Shown here piece by piece: positions 51,457 to 60,910 of a stretch of 64,000 nucleotides of DNA. The DNA lies in contig NZ_CP098511.1 in assembly GCF_026222555.1 (NCBI RefSeq), positions 849,501-913,500 of the forward strand, in the 5' to 3' direction. A program made the translations under genes and the position numbers. The notes beneath the pieces are model-generated. The model made no database searches and was not told the DNA's origin. It was given only the letters and a program-made list of their open reading frames with translations. The number at the start of each line of letters is the position of its first letter. The first letter of the stretch is position 1. This DNA is from Aquimarina sp. ERC-38 (lineage in GTDB: Bacteria > Bacteroidota > Bacteroidia > Flavobacteriales > Flavobacteriaceae).

Positions 51457-54447
51457 TTAATTCTTTATGAATTTTACCGGAGATGTATGGTTACCAATAG
51501 AAATAAAGTAGATTCCACTTACCAGTTCTGATACGTTGATACTTGTATGGTTGTTATCAATTTTATCAACACTTTGCTGTAGAACTACTTTTCCAGTCAG
51601 GTCGGATATTTTGACTACCTTACTTTCTTCATTGATATGATGTAAGTATAATGTATTGCTTACCGGATTAGGCGAAACAATAAATGCAGGTATATCCGCA
51701 TCTAACACGCTGCTATCTTTATTTCCGGCTTTTATAATTTTCCAGTTTTGATTTGCATTATCTACGCTGTAGGTCCAGACTTGCGCATTAGAATTTAAAC
51801 TACCTTCTTTTCTATCCAATCCTTTACTTAAACAATGTTTTGGCTGAATACTAAATGACTGATTTCCTCTGCGAACCACTTTCCATTGTTTGTGCTGACC
51901 TTTAGCATCTGTCCAGGTAGCAACATTTGAACCATTCGTACAATTTGCAAAAGGCACTTCGAGATATCGGTTAGAAGCTTTATTTCGAATGCTGTAAAAA
52001 TTACTACCTACATGTGTAAATACCCATTTTTGATTGTCAAAACTTCCCGGATTAACCATTCTGACATTGTGCTTTTCTTTAGCATTTGAAGTTAACCTTT
52101 GACTATTTAGCGTAGACGTAATAAAATAAGTACCATTAGCAATTATCTGTGACCCTACCTTCGTGACGGTAACATCATTGATTTGATCTCTAACTAATGC
52201 ATCTTGCCATGAAGTATTTAAAGGCCTAATATGAGCTTTGTAAATATATCCGGTTCCTGCAGTTGGAGCTTTAGGTAGGTTAATTTGTAATTTAACGGTT
52301 CCCGAACCCGGATTGACCTGAACCATTGCTTGTCCTAAATAACCCGTAGAAGACCAAAACTCTGCAACAATTTCTCTTTTAGCCTTTGCAGTGTATTTTA
52401 TAGCTACTTCATAAGACTTTTTTGACTCAATAGTTGTGGGAGCATTCGCAAATGTAATAGTATCTTTTTGTTCTTTACCTTTATTACAAGATTCTCCCGG
52501 TAATCCATAACAACCCAATCCGGCAGGCCCTTGTTTTGGGTTCCAGTTAATTCCGGTTTTAAACGGAGGTACGCCAAATTCGTATGCACCTGCATCCGGT
52601 TTTTTTCCTTTAAATCCATTTGTAAATCCGGAAATGACCCTACCAAAATCTATTGCTTTGGCTCCTTTCTTTAAAGTAAAATTATTGTTATTAAAATTTG
52701 TGAAAGATTCTTTATTGACTAAGTTGTTTTGTTTATTGGACTGTGGTTCCCAGGTACTTTCACTTTCCTGATTCCCCGCCTGATCTTTTGCTTCTCTGTC
52801 GGTAATGTTATTCCATACTTTAACATTAGAAAATTTGGTACCTTCTTTATGCCATGCACCCATGGTAGCAGAGCCTTTTACGAAGGTATTATTAAAGATA
52901 TTAAGATTAGTACCGTTCCAATTAATCTGTATATTCGTCCATTGTGTATTCCATACCACGTTATGATGAACATCCCAGTTTTTAGAATCATTATCCAGGT
53001 AAATTCCCGTAGCTTTAAACCTTCCAACCCTTGCTTTTGAGTCGTGAAATGTGTTGTGGTGGATAGAAGATTTTGCGGCTCTTACATCTGTAGTATACAA
53101 CAAGCCTCCATCATCAGCAACAAAATTATTTTGACTAATATCATTGTAGGCAAACTCACCACCGTCTACATAAGCCTGGATAATATCTTTTCCTGCTCTG
53201 GCTAAGGTGTTATTTCTATATTTTCCTCTTTTTGCACTCCGGGTATTCAATACACAATCATAATTCCCAAGGTAATTAAAATCGTGGATATACGAGTTTA
53301 GCACACGACTATCAGTTCCCTGGTCATATACTCCATTACCTGCCCCCCAGGCAATTTCGCATCGTTCGATAACATTATTTGAACCGGTTATTAATACACT
53401 TTGTCTTCTGGAATCAAATCCGTTAATTACACCTAGTGTATGGTTGCCATAAAAACTGGACACTTTAAATAACTTGTTATTATTACCTGTGATATCTATA
53501 GACCCCCCAAAAACAGCCAAACCTTCTATGTGGATATAGTTTTTATCCAATTTAATAGTTTGTGTTCTTCTTCTAAAACTTATAGAATTATTTGCAGGTT
53601 TTCTTCCTCCTTCAATCTGAACAAAAAGTGTTTTCTTATTTTTATCATAAAACCATTCGTTTTTATAATCCAGGGCTTCTTTTATTCCCTGTAAAAAAAA
53701 TTCACCTTTTTTAATTCCATGACCTGTATACCCCGGATGATGCCTGGATTGAATCCAGTCCTGATTTCTCTTTAGTTTAAAATTAACCCTATTTGAAGTA
53801 GCACTGGTAATATAGTCAGTCCAGGCTATAAATCCTGCGCCACCAAAGAAATGAATAGAGCCTCCGTTTTTCCACTTACTAGCATACGGAATGCTCTTTG
53901 CGTGACCATTCGACTGACTACCGTTATAGTTGAGCCAGGTTTTACCACCTCCGGCAGAACCTCTGTTACAAGCAGGTAAATAGTCGCGTTTAAATACATT
54001 TTGAGGTATATTATTAGGCCATCTGGCAAGATCCATAAGCGTATTCTTATGAAGTACCATATTATCCTGACCTAAATCCCAGTTGACTTCAGCTTTATAG
54101 ATAGCACCTTTATCTACTTTCCAGTTATTAATGGCTTGCATCGCCGTGATAATTACTTTTTCACCAGTTTTTGCCCTATAAGTAATCGGTTGACCAGGGG
54201 ATCCGGATCTAACCGGTTGCAATACCTCTTCATACGTTCCTCCGCTAATAATAACAACATCTCCGGATTTAGCAACCGAAGATGCCTTAGCAATGGTTTT
54301 ATAGGGTTTGGATTGAGTGCCTGGATTACTATCGTTTCCATTTTTTGCTACATAAATATCTCTTGCACTAAGACTGGCTGAAAATATCACGGCTGCACAC
54401 CATAAAAATTTTTGAAATACTACTTTAGAAATGCTTATTTTCTTCAT
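51457..54447 (-). CDS. T9SS-secreted right-handed beta-helix protein with ricin-type lectin domain
   Basis: A 996-residue secreted protein. Signal peptide to about residue 28 (FSASLSARD), then DIYVAKNGNDSNPGTQSKPY and KTIAKASSVAKSGDVVIISG, the usual start of parallel beta-helix lyases/DUF1565 proteins. Beta-helix strands run to about 620 (VLITGSNNVIERCEIAWGAG; YRNNTLARAGKDIIQAYVDG; NWDVHHNVVWNTQWTNIQIN), ending GKKPDAGAYEFG. Residues about 670-780 form a beta-sandwich module (YEVAIKYTAKAKREIVAEFW). A ricin-type trefoil at about 785-910 has NQKWVFTHVGSNFYSIRNKA and HKQWKVVRRGNQSFSIQPKH. The last 75 residues are the T9SS type A signal (VSPNPVSNTLYL; LVSGIYFISI). Likely acts on or binds an algal polysaccharide; no catalytic residue assigned. 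Confidence 0.85.
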   Translation of the reverse strand: MKKISISKVVFQKFLWCAAVIFSASLSARDIYVAKNGNDSNPGTQSKPYKTIAKASSVAKSGDVVIISGGTYEEVLQPVRSGSPGQPITYRAKTGEKVIITAMQAINNWKVDKGAIYKAEVNWDLGQDNMVLHKNTLMDLARWPNNIPQNVFKRDYLPACNRGSAGGGKTWLNYNGSQSNGHAKSIPYASKWKNGGSIHFFGGAGFIAWTDYITSATSNRVNFKLKRNQDWIQSRHHPGYTGHGIKKGEFFLQGIKEALDYKNEWFYDKNKKTLFVQIEGGRKPANNSISFRRRTQTIKLDKNYIHIEGLAVFGGSIDITGNNNKLFKVSSFYGNHTLGVINGFDSRRQSVLITGSNNVIERCEIAWGAGNGVYDQGTDSRVLNSYIHDFNYLGNYDCVLNTRSAKRGKYRNNTLARAGKDIIQAYVDGGEFAYNDISQNNFVADDGGLLYTTDVRAAKSSIHHNTFHDSKARVGRFKATGIYLDNDSKNWDVHHNVVWNTQWTNIQINWNGTNLNIFNNTFVKGSATMGAWHKEGTKFSNVKVWNNITDREAKDQAGNQESESTWEPQSNKQNNLVNKESFTNFNNNNFTLKKGAKAIDFGRVISGFTNGFKGKKPDAGAYEFGVPPFKTGINWNPKQGPAGLGCYGLPGESCNKGKEQKDTITFANAPTTIESKKSYEVAIKYTAKAKREIVAEFWSSTGYLGQAMVQVNPGSGTVKLQINLPKAPTAGTGYIYKAHIRPLNTSWQDALVRDQINDVTVTKVGSQIIANGTYFITSTLNSQRLTSNAKEKHNVRMVNPGSFDNQKWVFTHVGSNFYSIRNKASNRYLEVPFANCTNGSNVATWTDAKGQHKQWKVVRRGNQSFSIQPKHCLSKGLDRKEGSLNSNAQVWTYSVDNANQNWKIIKAGNKDSSVLDADIPAFIVSPNPVSNTLYLHHINEESKVVKISDLTGKVVLQQSVDKIDNNHTSINVSELVSGIYFISIGNHTSPVKFIKN

Positions 54448-55157
54448 TTGTAAATATTAATTAGTTAGTTTAATATTTAGATGTTGACTAGTATAATAAT
54501 TATGAGTTTGTTGTTTCTATAATTATTATAATTTGAGTTTGTGAATCTAAAAAGAGGTGGTAAAGATACTTGATCTCTCTTGTAGAGATTGGTATTGTTC
54601 TCTATATCTAGTATTTGAAATAAACGATATAGAATTTGTAACGGATTATATAATATTTGATTAAAAAAGAACAAACAAACGTTAGTAGTTAGAGTATTTT
54701 ATAAATTGAAAACTATTAATAGGTCAAAAGAAAATATGCACTGTCTTCCTTTAATAAAGAAAAAATAGAAAGTTCCCTTCCTTATGAAATAACATAATGT
54801 GAATTTAAAGCAAGTCTCCGTTCCGATAGGAGTTGACATTTTTTAATCCGTTGTTTTACTATAAAACAGATTAAACCAAGGGTTCTAGTTAATAATAGCG
54901 TTGGTGTTTCTAAATTAATCCAACTATTTTATTTACAGCTATCCATCCTATCCTAAATCCTTTCCATAGGAAAGGACTTTTAGCTACCTTCCTTTTGGAG
55001 CTGGGGATGGGATTGATTTTTACAAATTAGAATTATCTAAGCTATTTTAAACTAGAGTTTAAACCAAGATATAACTATCATAATTTCAGAACAGTACATA
55101 ATTTTAATGAAAATTTTTCGTTGTGGATAATAACTACTAACACCAAATACCCTTTTT
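54448..55157. other. 710-base divergent intergenic region with hairpin and repeat
   Basis: Contains an AT-only inverted repeat TATAATAATTAT (54492-54503) with ATAATTATTATA (54519-54530) in the 5' leader of the minus-strand gene, and the dispersed repeat at 54938-55050. I see no gene, tRNA or consensus promoter in the rest. Confidence 0.6.
54938..55050. repeat. Dispersed intergenic repeat, copy 2 (first copy 4138-4255)
   Basis: Same block order as copy 1: ATCCTATCCTAAATCCTTTC, AGGAAAGGACTTTTAGCTAC, GGGGATGGGATTGATTT and a closing TTAG-ATTA-CTAxGCTATTT. It is in the same orientation and about 113 bases long. Confidence 0.75.
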
Positions 55158-56666
55158 ATGAACCGTTCTTTACTCTTCTTTACTATATTTATTTTCACTA
55201 CTACTTTAGGTTTCGGACAAGATTTATCTATCGGACTTCAGGCAAATGACCTAACCAATAGAAAAATGCAACCTCTGGCTAAACCTGGTTATCTACAAAC
55301 GGTAAAAGATCCTGCTTTTGGGACTACCATTCGCCGAATTAGCGATGCGGGGAATGGTAATATTATAAAGCCCATGTACAGTACGGTACAAGCTTGGAAT
55401 GCGGATGAGACCCTTATGATTTTATATAAAGTGAATGGTGGACATCAATTATTAAACGGAACGGATTATACTTTTATCCGAACAATGACGGATGTAACCC
55501 CGGCTGATATTGAAGAGTTATTCTGGGATACTAACGACCCTGAAATTTTATATTATATTAATAAAGCAGATAGAAATTTAATAAAATACAATGTAGTATC
55601 TAAAAACAAAGAAGTACTGGCAGATTTGGCTGCCCTTACCAATTGTAAAGAAGTATTGGAATCCGGCAATGATGTACAAATGATGTCAGCAAACTCTAAT
55701 GTCATAGGGTTCCGGTGTGGTAATAGTAAAACGTTTTATTACGAAATAGATACCGGAAAAATTACTGAATTTAATATCACTGCTCCTACCATTAATTATA
55801 CGGCAGCCATGCCTGGTCCTAGCGGTGAATTATTTTTTCACGAAAGAAAAGTGTATGACGATAAGGGTAATTTTGTTAGAGATTTGAACATTGCAAAAAC
55901 CGAACATTCCAGTTTGGGTAAATTGGGTAATGGAAATGATGCTTATTTTCAGGTATCTTTTAAAGCACAAAGTCAGCCTTGCAGTGGTAACCTAGTTGCT
56001 CACGATATGGTAACCGGAGCATGTTATTCTATTATAAGTCAGGATAAAGGCTATAACTATTCTCAAAACGGTACGCATGTATCCGCTTTAGCTTACAAAA
56101 ATACTTCGGGAAGTTGGGTAGTGGCTTCTATGATTGGAAAGAATGAAGACGGACAATCTCTTTTAGATCAAGAATTAGTGTTAGTTAATGCGGACCCTTC
56201 AGATTTTAAAGTATACCGAATTGGTCATCACCGTTCAGATGAAAGAGAATATGACTATTGGGGAGAACCTCACGCTACCATAAGTCCTAGTGGTACAAGA
56301 GTATTATTTGGGTCTGACTGGAGTGGTACGGAAGACGGAAAATCTGTAGATGCTTATGTAGTAGAACTTCCTGCTTACAAAACAACAACACTCTCTAGAG
56401 GGGAAATTATTGAAAGTAATAATAATTCTCTTATTTTATATCCTAATCCGGTTTCTAAAACAGGTATTTTAAACATATCGGTTTCTAATCAAGAAACCTA
56501 CACTTTCTCTCTCTTTGATATAAGTGGCCAACAGTTGTTAACTAAAAATATGAATAGTAGTGATAACCAAATTGATTTAAGTAAACTGTCATTATCCCCG
56601 GCATTATACATGTATTCCCTTAAATCCGGAACCGGAGATATAACGGGTTCTTTGTTAGTGGAGTAG
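55158..56666 (+). CDS. T9SS-sorted probable beta-propeller protein
   Basis: A 502-residue secreted protein. Signal peptide MNRSLLFFTIFIFTTTLGFG. The mature part has repeated blade-like units of about 50-60 residues with W/Y-D turns (STVQAWNADETLMILYKVNG; LFWDTNDPEILYYINKADRN; GEPHATISPSGTRVLFGSDW), as in six- to seven-bladed propellers of the oligogalacturonate-lyase/ulvan-lyase or TolB type. From about 415 a type A sorting domain follows: SLILYPNPVSKTGILNI, FSLFDISGQQLLTKN, LSPALYMYSL. I do not recognise a specific enzyme. Its divergent neighbour is a beta-helix T9SS protein, which suggests a shared polysaccharide substrate, but this is inference. Confidence 0.75.
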   Translation: MNRSLLFFTIFIFTTTLGFGQDLSIGLQANDLTNRKMQPLAKPGYLQTVKDPAFGTTIRRISDAGNGNIIKPMYSTVQAWNADETLMILYKVNGGHQLLNGTDYTFIRTMTDVTPADIEELFWDTNDPEILYYINKADRNLIKYNVVSKNKEVLADLAALTNCKEVLESGNDVQMMSANSNVIGFRCGNSKTFYYEIDTGKITEFNITAPTINYTAAMPGPSGELFFHERKVYDDKGNFVRDLNIAKTEHSSLGKLGNGNDAYFQVSFKAQSQPCSGNLVAHDMVTGACYSIISQDKGYNYSQNGTHVSALAYKNTSGSWVVASMIGKNEDGQSLLDQELVLVNADPSDFKVYRIGHHRSDEREYDYWGEPHATISPSGTRVLFGSDWSGTEDGKSVDAYVVELPAYKTTTLSRGEIIESNNNSLILYPNPVSKTGILNISVSNQETYTFSLFDISGQQLLTKNMNSSDNQIDLSKLSLSPALYMYSLKSGTGDITGSLLVE

Positions 56667-56828
56667 ATTTAAAGCAGCCATGGCTGGAGCTCCGGTAAGT
56701 AATATGACTTCTGCCTACGGGGGTATTCGCTGGAAAAGTTGACTAAGTAGAGCTTTTCAATACGAAAATACAAAAAGCCGGATCGGTAAGATCCTTTGGG
56801 AAGGACTGGATATTTGCGTTAAAAAGCA

Positions 56829-58628
56829 TCACTTTGCTTCCAACCATTTCTTTTGTGCGGTATTTTCTTTTTTCGTCATATTTTTATCTATTGCAATAAC
56901 GTATTCGGGATTTTCCTGAAGTGTAATTTGGGTATTCTGTTGTGTATTATTTCGTTGATAAATAACTTCAAGGGTTGTACCTACTTTTCTTTTGGATAAC
57001 CAATTCTTCCAATTTTCTTCAGCAGTAAATTTTTGATTGTTAATAGATATAATTTGATCACCTTTTTCAAGACCCGCATGGTAAGCAGGCGTTCCCTGTA
57101 CGGTATATTCTTTAATCTGTATCTTCCTGTCAGTAGTAAAATCTAATTCTAACCCGGTAAAGGAGGTTGTATTATTCTGGATAACTATTACCCCAACATT
57201 CTTAAAAAGCGCTTTGTAATCCGGCATACCGCTTTTATAGATAAAATTAGTAAAGAAATAATCGGCAGTAGACTGACCGGCATATTCTGCTAAAAGTTCA
57301 TATAAATCTTTTACTGTATACGGCACTTCTTTTTTACCATAACGTTGCCATACCCGTTTCATATAATCATCCAGGTTTTTATCCTCCGAAGTTTTCCCTA
57401 AGTATAAGTCCAATGCTAATCCTAACATACTCCCGTACGAATAATAAGAAATAAAAGTATTTTTTCGATTAACCGGATCTACTGAGGTAGCTGCATCTAC
57501 AAATGGTGCTTGATAACTCATTTCAATTGGAGTAAAATAATTTCGCGCAGGGGAATTCCATACATAATTAAACGCTTTAGCTAATCCTTGTACATACTCA
57601 TCTTTAGTAATCACTTTTGCCCTACATAATATTAAATTTGTATAGTAGCTGGTAAAACCTTCTGCAAACCAGAGTGCTTCTGACATATTTGTATTTTCAA
57701 AATCAAAAGGTTCGAGATCTTTAGGCCGTATGCGTTCGACATTCCATGAATGGAAAAATTCGTGAGAAACGGTACCTATATTTTCTTCCATCCCACCTTC
57801 TGAAAGACTCTCAACATCCGTGAGAATAGTTGAATTGCGATGTTCCATACCATCTCCGGACACATTAGGCATATAGCAAGCTAAAAAGGTATAGGTTTGA
57901 TTTTCAAAATCCGGATATTCTCCAAAAACTTCTTTTTCCTGTAATACAATGCTCTTTACTTTTTTAAAATAGGTATCTAACTCTGCTTCAGTTCCCAGAT
58001 GATGTAAAATAAATCGAAATGAATATTCTTTACCGTTTGAAGTATCCGTAAACTTTCTTACCGAATGATCACTGATTTCTACCGGGCTATCCATAAAGTA
58101 CTGTAAGTCGGGAGCGATATAAGTTGTACCGCTTACATACTTTAATTGAGTAGCTATTCTCCAATTTGAGGACTCCGGAATGTTAAAGGTAACCTCTATA
58201 GGTGCGTTTTTTAATTGAGAAGCATACATAAACGTAGCCGGAATATTGAGATGCGCATGGGTTTGATCAATTTGAGAATAGGTGCCATCTGCCCTATCAG
58301 CAAACAATGTGTATGAAACAACAGCTGTTCCTTTATGACCGATAATCTTCCATTCATAAGGATTTGACCTTATAATTAATAAACTATTCCCCTTTGCATC
58401 TTTAGCTTTTACATTATACACATTTTTAGCAAATTCATGTAAGGCATACCGCCCCGGCGAAGTCCTACTCATTCGTACTGCCAGCGTATCATCTGTTACC
58501 CCTTTAAAAGTTGCTATGATACTTGCTTCGTGATGAATAGCATTATCAAAAGAAACAGTATAAGAAGTGCTTTGTGTATATCCTATCTGATAAAGAAAAA
58601 AGCATAGAATAGAAATAGAAAATTTCAT
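56829..58628 (-). CDS. M61-family aminopeptidase with PDZ domain
   Basis: A 599-residue exported metallopeptidase. Signal peptide MKFSISILCFFLYQIGYTQ, N-terminal beta-domain, then the substrate-binding GMEHRNSTIL (about 260-269) and zinc site SHEFFHSWNVERIRPKDLEP (about 288-307: HExxH, with the third ligand Glu in ALWFAEGFTSYY, about 324). A PDZ domain at about 500-580 has the TPAYHAGLEKGDQIISINNQ motif. The family (glycyl aminopeptidase type) acts in the periplasm or outside. The 162 bases on its 3' side hold no gene. Confidence 0.92.
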   Translation of the reverse strand: MKFSISILCFFLYQIGYTQSTSYTVSFDNAIHHEASIIATFKGVTDDTLAVRMSRTSPGRYALHEFAKNVYNVKAKDAKGNSLLIIRSNPYEWKIIGHKGTAVVSYTLFADRADGTYSQIDQTHAHLNIPATFMYASQLKNAPIEVTFNIPESSNWRIATQLKYVSGTTYIAPDLQYFMDSPVEISDHSVRKFTDTSNGKEYSFRFILHHLGTEAELDTYFKKVKSIVLQEKEVFGEYPDFENQTYTFLACYMPNVSGDGMEHRNSTILTDVESLSEGGMEENIGTVSHEFFHSWNVERIRPKDLEPFDFENTNMSEALWFAEGFTSYYTNLILCRAKVITKDEYVQGLAKAFNYVWNSPARNYFTPIEMSYQAPFVDAATSVDPVNRKNTFISYYSYGSMLGLALDLYLGKTSEDKNLDDYMKRVWQRYGKKEVPYTVKDLYELLAEYAGQSTADYFFTNFIYKSGMPDYKALFKNVGVIVIQNNTTSFTGLELDFTTDRKIQIKEYTVQGTPAYHAGLEKGDQIISINNQKFTAEENWKNWLSKRKVGTTLEVIYQRNNTQQNTQITLQENPEYVIAIDKNMTKKENTAQKKWLEAK

Positions 58629-58691
58629 AGAAAGTATTAGGTTTATCAGTGTACGAGCCCCTAAAGTAAGAAATTAGAAAAAGCTTTTACA

Positions 58692-58723
58692 TTGAATTTA
58701 AAGAAGTATTTGTTTTATTTTTG
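58692..58723 (+). promoter_or_regulatory. Promoter of the biotin operon, possibly leaderless
   Basis: TTG at 58692-58694 and -7 box TATTTTTG at 58716-58723, 21 bases apart. Only 5 bases separate the -7 box from the bioF ATG at 58729, so the transcript probably starts at or within a base or two of the start codon. Confidence 0.65.
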
Positions 58724-58728
58724 AATTT

Positions 58729-59874
58729 ATGGAATTTCCTAAAAAACTTCAGAAGAAACTAGAAGATAGAAAACAGGCGAATGCATTTCGTAGTTTAAAA
58801 GCATCATCCGGTTTAATCGATTTTTCTAGTAATGATTACCTGGGTTTTAGTAAGGATGCAATTATCTACCAAAATGCAGAAATACTATTAAAACAACAAA
58901 ATTTACAAGAAAACGGGTCTACCGGATCTCGTTTATTATCTGGCAATCATACTTTATATCAAACTACTGAAAAAGAAATTACTCACTTTCACCAGGCGGA
59001 AGAAGCACTGATTTTTAATTCCGGGTATGATGCGAACCTTGGCTTTTTTAGCGCTGTTCCGCAACGTGGGGACTTTATTTTTTATGATGAATTAATACAT
59101 GCTTCTATTCGGGATGGCATCCGAATGAGTTCTGCCAAAGCTTTTAAATTTCAGCATAATGACTTAGATTCTTTACAAGATAAAATTAAAAACCTGGCAA
59201 TAAACCAATCGACCTCTGAAATTTATGTGGTTACCGAGTCTGTATTTTCTATGGATGGTGATGTCCCGGATTTAAAAGAATTAACCACACTAGGCGTGAA
59301 CAATAACTATCATCTAATTATAGATGAAGCTCATGCTACTGGTGTTTTTGGGAAGTACGGTGAAGGTTTGGTACAACACCTACACCTTCAGGAAGCGGTT
59401 TTTGCCCGTATTCATACGTTTGGAAAAGCTTTAGGTTGTCATGGCGCCGTCATTTTAGGTTCAGACCTTCTCAAACAATATTTAATCAATTATGCTCGCA
59501 GTTTTATTTATACTACAGCGCTACCTCCTCATGCCGTAGCTACTATTCAAGCTAGTTATGTAGCTTTAAAGAATACTAAGGTTATTCAAAATCTTAAAGA
59601 AAATATCCAATATTTTAGAGATGAAATTATAAAAAATGGCTTAGAACCTCATTTTATTAAAAGTACATCTGCTATCCACTGCTGTCTGATACCTGGAAAT
59701 GATAAGGTAAAAGAAATAGCAACTTTTCTTGCCCAAAAAGGATTTGATGTAAAACCTATTCTCTCCCCTACCGTTAAAGAAGGAGAAGAGCGACTTCGGT
59801 TTTGCCTGCATAGCTATAATTCCAGCGTTGATATTTCGGAAGTTTTGTCGATCTTAGCTACCTTTGTAATATGA
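58729..59874 (+). CDS. bioF: 8-amino-7-oxononanoate synthase
   Basis: A 381-residue PLP enzyme that joins pimeloyl-ACP/CoA with alanine in biotin synthesis. Motifs: FSSNDYLGFSKD (about 32-43), NGSTGSRLLSGNHTLY, HASIRDGIRMS, IIDEAHATGVFGKYGEG (PLP Asp) and THTFGKALGCHGAVI-type HTFGKALGCHG with the Schiff-base Lys. The FIYTTALPPH segment is also present. It opens a five-gene chain joined by overlaps. Its identity as BioF instead of a related alpha-oxoamine synthase follows from bioD and bioA in the same chain. Confidence 0.93.
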   Translation: MEFPKKLQKKLEDRKQANAFRSLKASSGLIDFSSNDYLGFSKDAIIYQNAEILLKQQNLQENGSTGSRLLSGNHTLYQTTEKEITHFHQAEEALIFNSGYDANLGFFSAVPQRGDFIFYDELIHASIRDGIRMSSAKAFKFQHNDLDSLQDKIKNLAINQSTSEIYVVTESVFSMDGDVPDLKELTTLGVNNNYHLIIDEAHATGVFGKYGEGLVQHLHLQEAVFARIHTFGKALGCHGAVILGSDLLKQYLINYARSFIYTTALPPHAVATIQASYVALKNTKVIQNLKENIQYFRDEIIKNGLEPHFIKSTSAIHCCLIPGNDKVKEIATFLAQKGFDVKPILSPTVKEGEERLRFCLHSYNSSVDISEVLSILATFVI

Positions 59875-60284
59875 GTTCTCAATTTGTTACTGTTGCCCGG
59901 TATCAATACTCTGCCGAGGCGTTAATTGTAAAAGGAAAACTGGAATCCGAAGGGATTGAAGTGTTTATGACCGATATGCATACTATTGACATAGATCCCT
60001 TAGCAAGCAACGCAATCGGAGGGGTAAAAGTAAAGGTTCGATCGAGAGACAGGTTTGCAGCTTCCAGAGTTTTAGAAAGTATTCATCCGTATTCTGTTGA
60101 TAACAATCAAAAACCTATTGAATGTCCCAAATGCAATAGTAAAAAGGTAATTTATACCACCACTATCGATAGTTTTAAAGGACTGGTGCAATATCTTTTT
60201 GGTTTTCTGCTTTTTCTACTCCCTACGTATCAAAAATTTGCCTACCGTTGTGAAGTTTGTGAAACCCAGTTTAATTTAAAATGA
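59871..60284 (+). CDS. DUF2007-domain protein with zinc ribbon
   Basis: A 137-residue protein. Residues about 5-75 match the DUF2007 signal-transducing-type domain (VTVARYQYSAEALIVKGKLE; GGVKVKVRSRDRFAASRVLE). A zinc ribbon is split around a hydrophobic segment: ECPKCNSKKV (about 88) and YRCEVCETQFN (about 127), with LVQYLFGFLLFLLPTYQKFA between, perhaps a membrane hairpin. It overlaps bioF and bioD by ATGA on each side, so it is translated as part of the biotin operon, but no biotin role is known. Confidence 0.8.
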   Translation: MSSQFVTVARYQYSAEALIVKGKLESEGIEVFMTDMHTIDIDPLASNAIGGVKVKVRSRDRFAASRVLESIHPYSVDNNQKPIECPKCNSKKVIYTTTIDSFKGLVQYLFGFLLFLLPTYQKFAYRCEVCETQFNLK

Positions 60285-60910
60285 AAACTACTTTTTTTGT
60301 TACCGGTATTGGTACTGATGTAGGGAAGACGATTGCTTCAGCCATATTAATAGAGGCTCTTCAAGCTGATTACTTTAAACCGGTACAAGCCGGAGATTTA
60401 GCACATACGGATACGGATAAAGTAAAAGCTTTAATTACCAATAGTAAATCTGTTTTTCATCCAAGTCAATATGCGCTTCAAACTCCCATGAGTCCACATG
60501 CTGCGGCAGCTATAGAAGGAATTACGATTGACATTAATAGTATAGAATTCCCAAAAACAGACAATTCGTTAGTAGTTGAGGGTGCCGGAGGACTTTTAGT
60601 TCCTCTCAATGATAAAAAAACCATTTTAGATATAATTCAACCGGAATTTCATGTAATTGTAGTATCTCGCCATTATCTGGGTAGTATCAATCATACCTTA
60701 TTAACGCTTCAACTATTACAGGAAAAAGGATTTAAAACCTCACTAATTTTCAACGGTGCCGAGCATTCGACAACCGAAGACGTTATTAAAAAAATGAGTG
60801 GCGTATCCGTGATTGGTCGTATTGATGAGGAGCCTTATATTGATAAAAATGTAGTTAAAGCTTATGCTGAACAATTTAAAGATCGTTTAAAAAATTTCAT
60901 ACAATGCTAG
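60281..60910 (+). CDS. bioD: Dethiobiotin synthetase
   Basis: A 209-residue BioD, which closes the ureido ring of dethiobiotin using CO2 and ATP. Walker A-like [18 protein letters not shown] (about 5-22), [17 protein letters not shown], the [12 protein letters not shown] block and [16 protein letters not shown] (about 97-112) are diagnostic. Length is normal. It overlaps the DUF2007 gene by 4 bases and the SEC-C gene by 7. Confidence 0.95.
   Translation: MKTTFFVTGIGTDVGKTIASAILIEALQADYFKPVQAGDLAHTDTDKVKALITNSKSVFHPSQYALQTPMSPHAAAAIEGITIDINSIEFPKTDNSLVVEGAGGLLVPLNDKKTILDIIQPEFHVIVVSRHYLGSINHTLLTLQLLQEKGFKTSLIFNGAEHSTTEDVIKKMSGVSVIGRIDEEPYIDKNVVKAYAEQFKDRLKNFIQC

Noticed and set aside
51214..51531. 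105-codon plus-strand frame after atpC
   Set aside because: It starts inside the atpC terminator and overlaps the 3' end of the T9SS gene antisense; composition is unlike neighbouring genes.
56667..56828. Gene remnant between the propeller protein and the M61 peptidase
   Set aside because: A few short open pieces are present but none matches a family I can name, and the gap is short.
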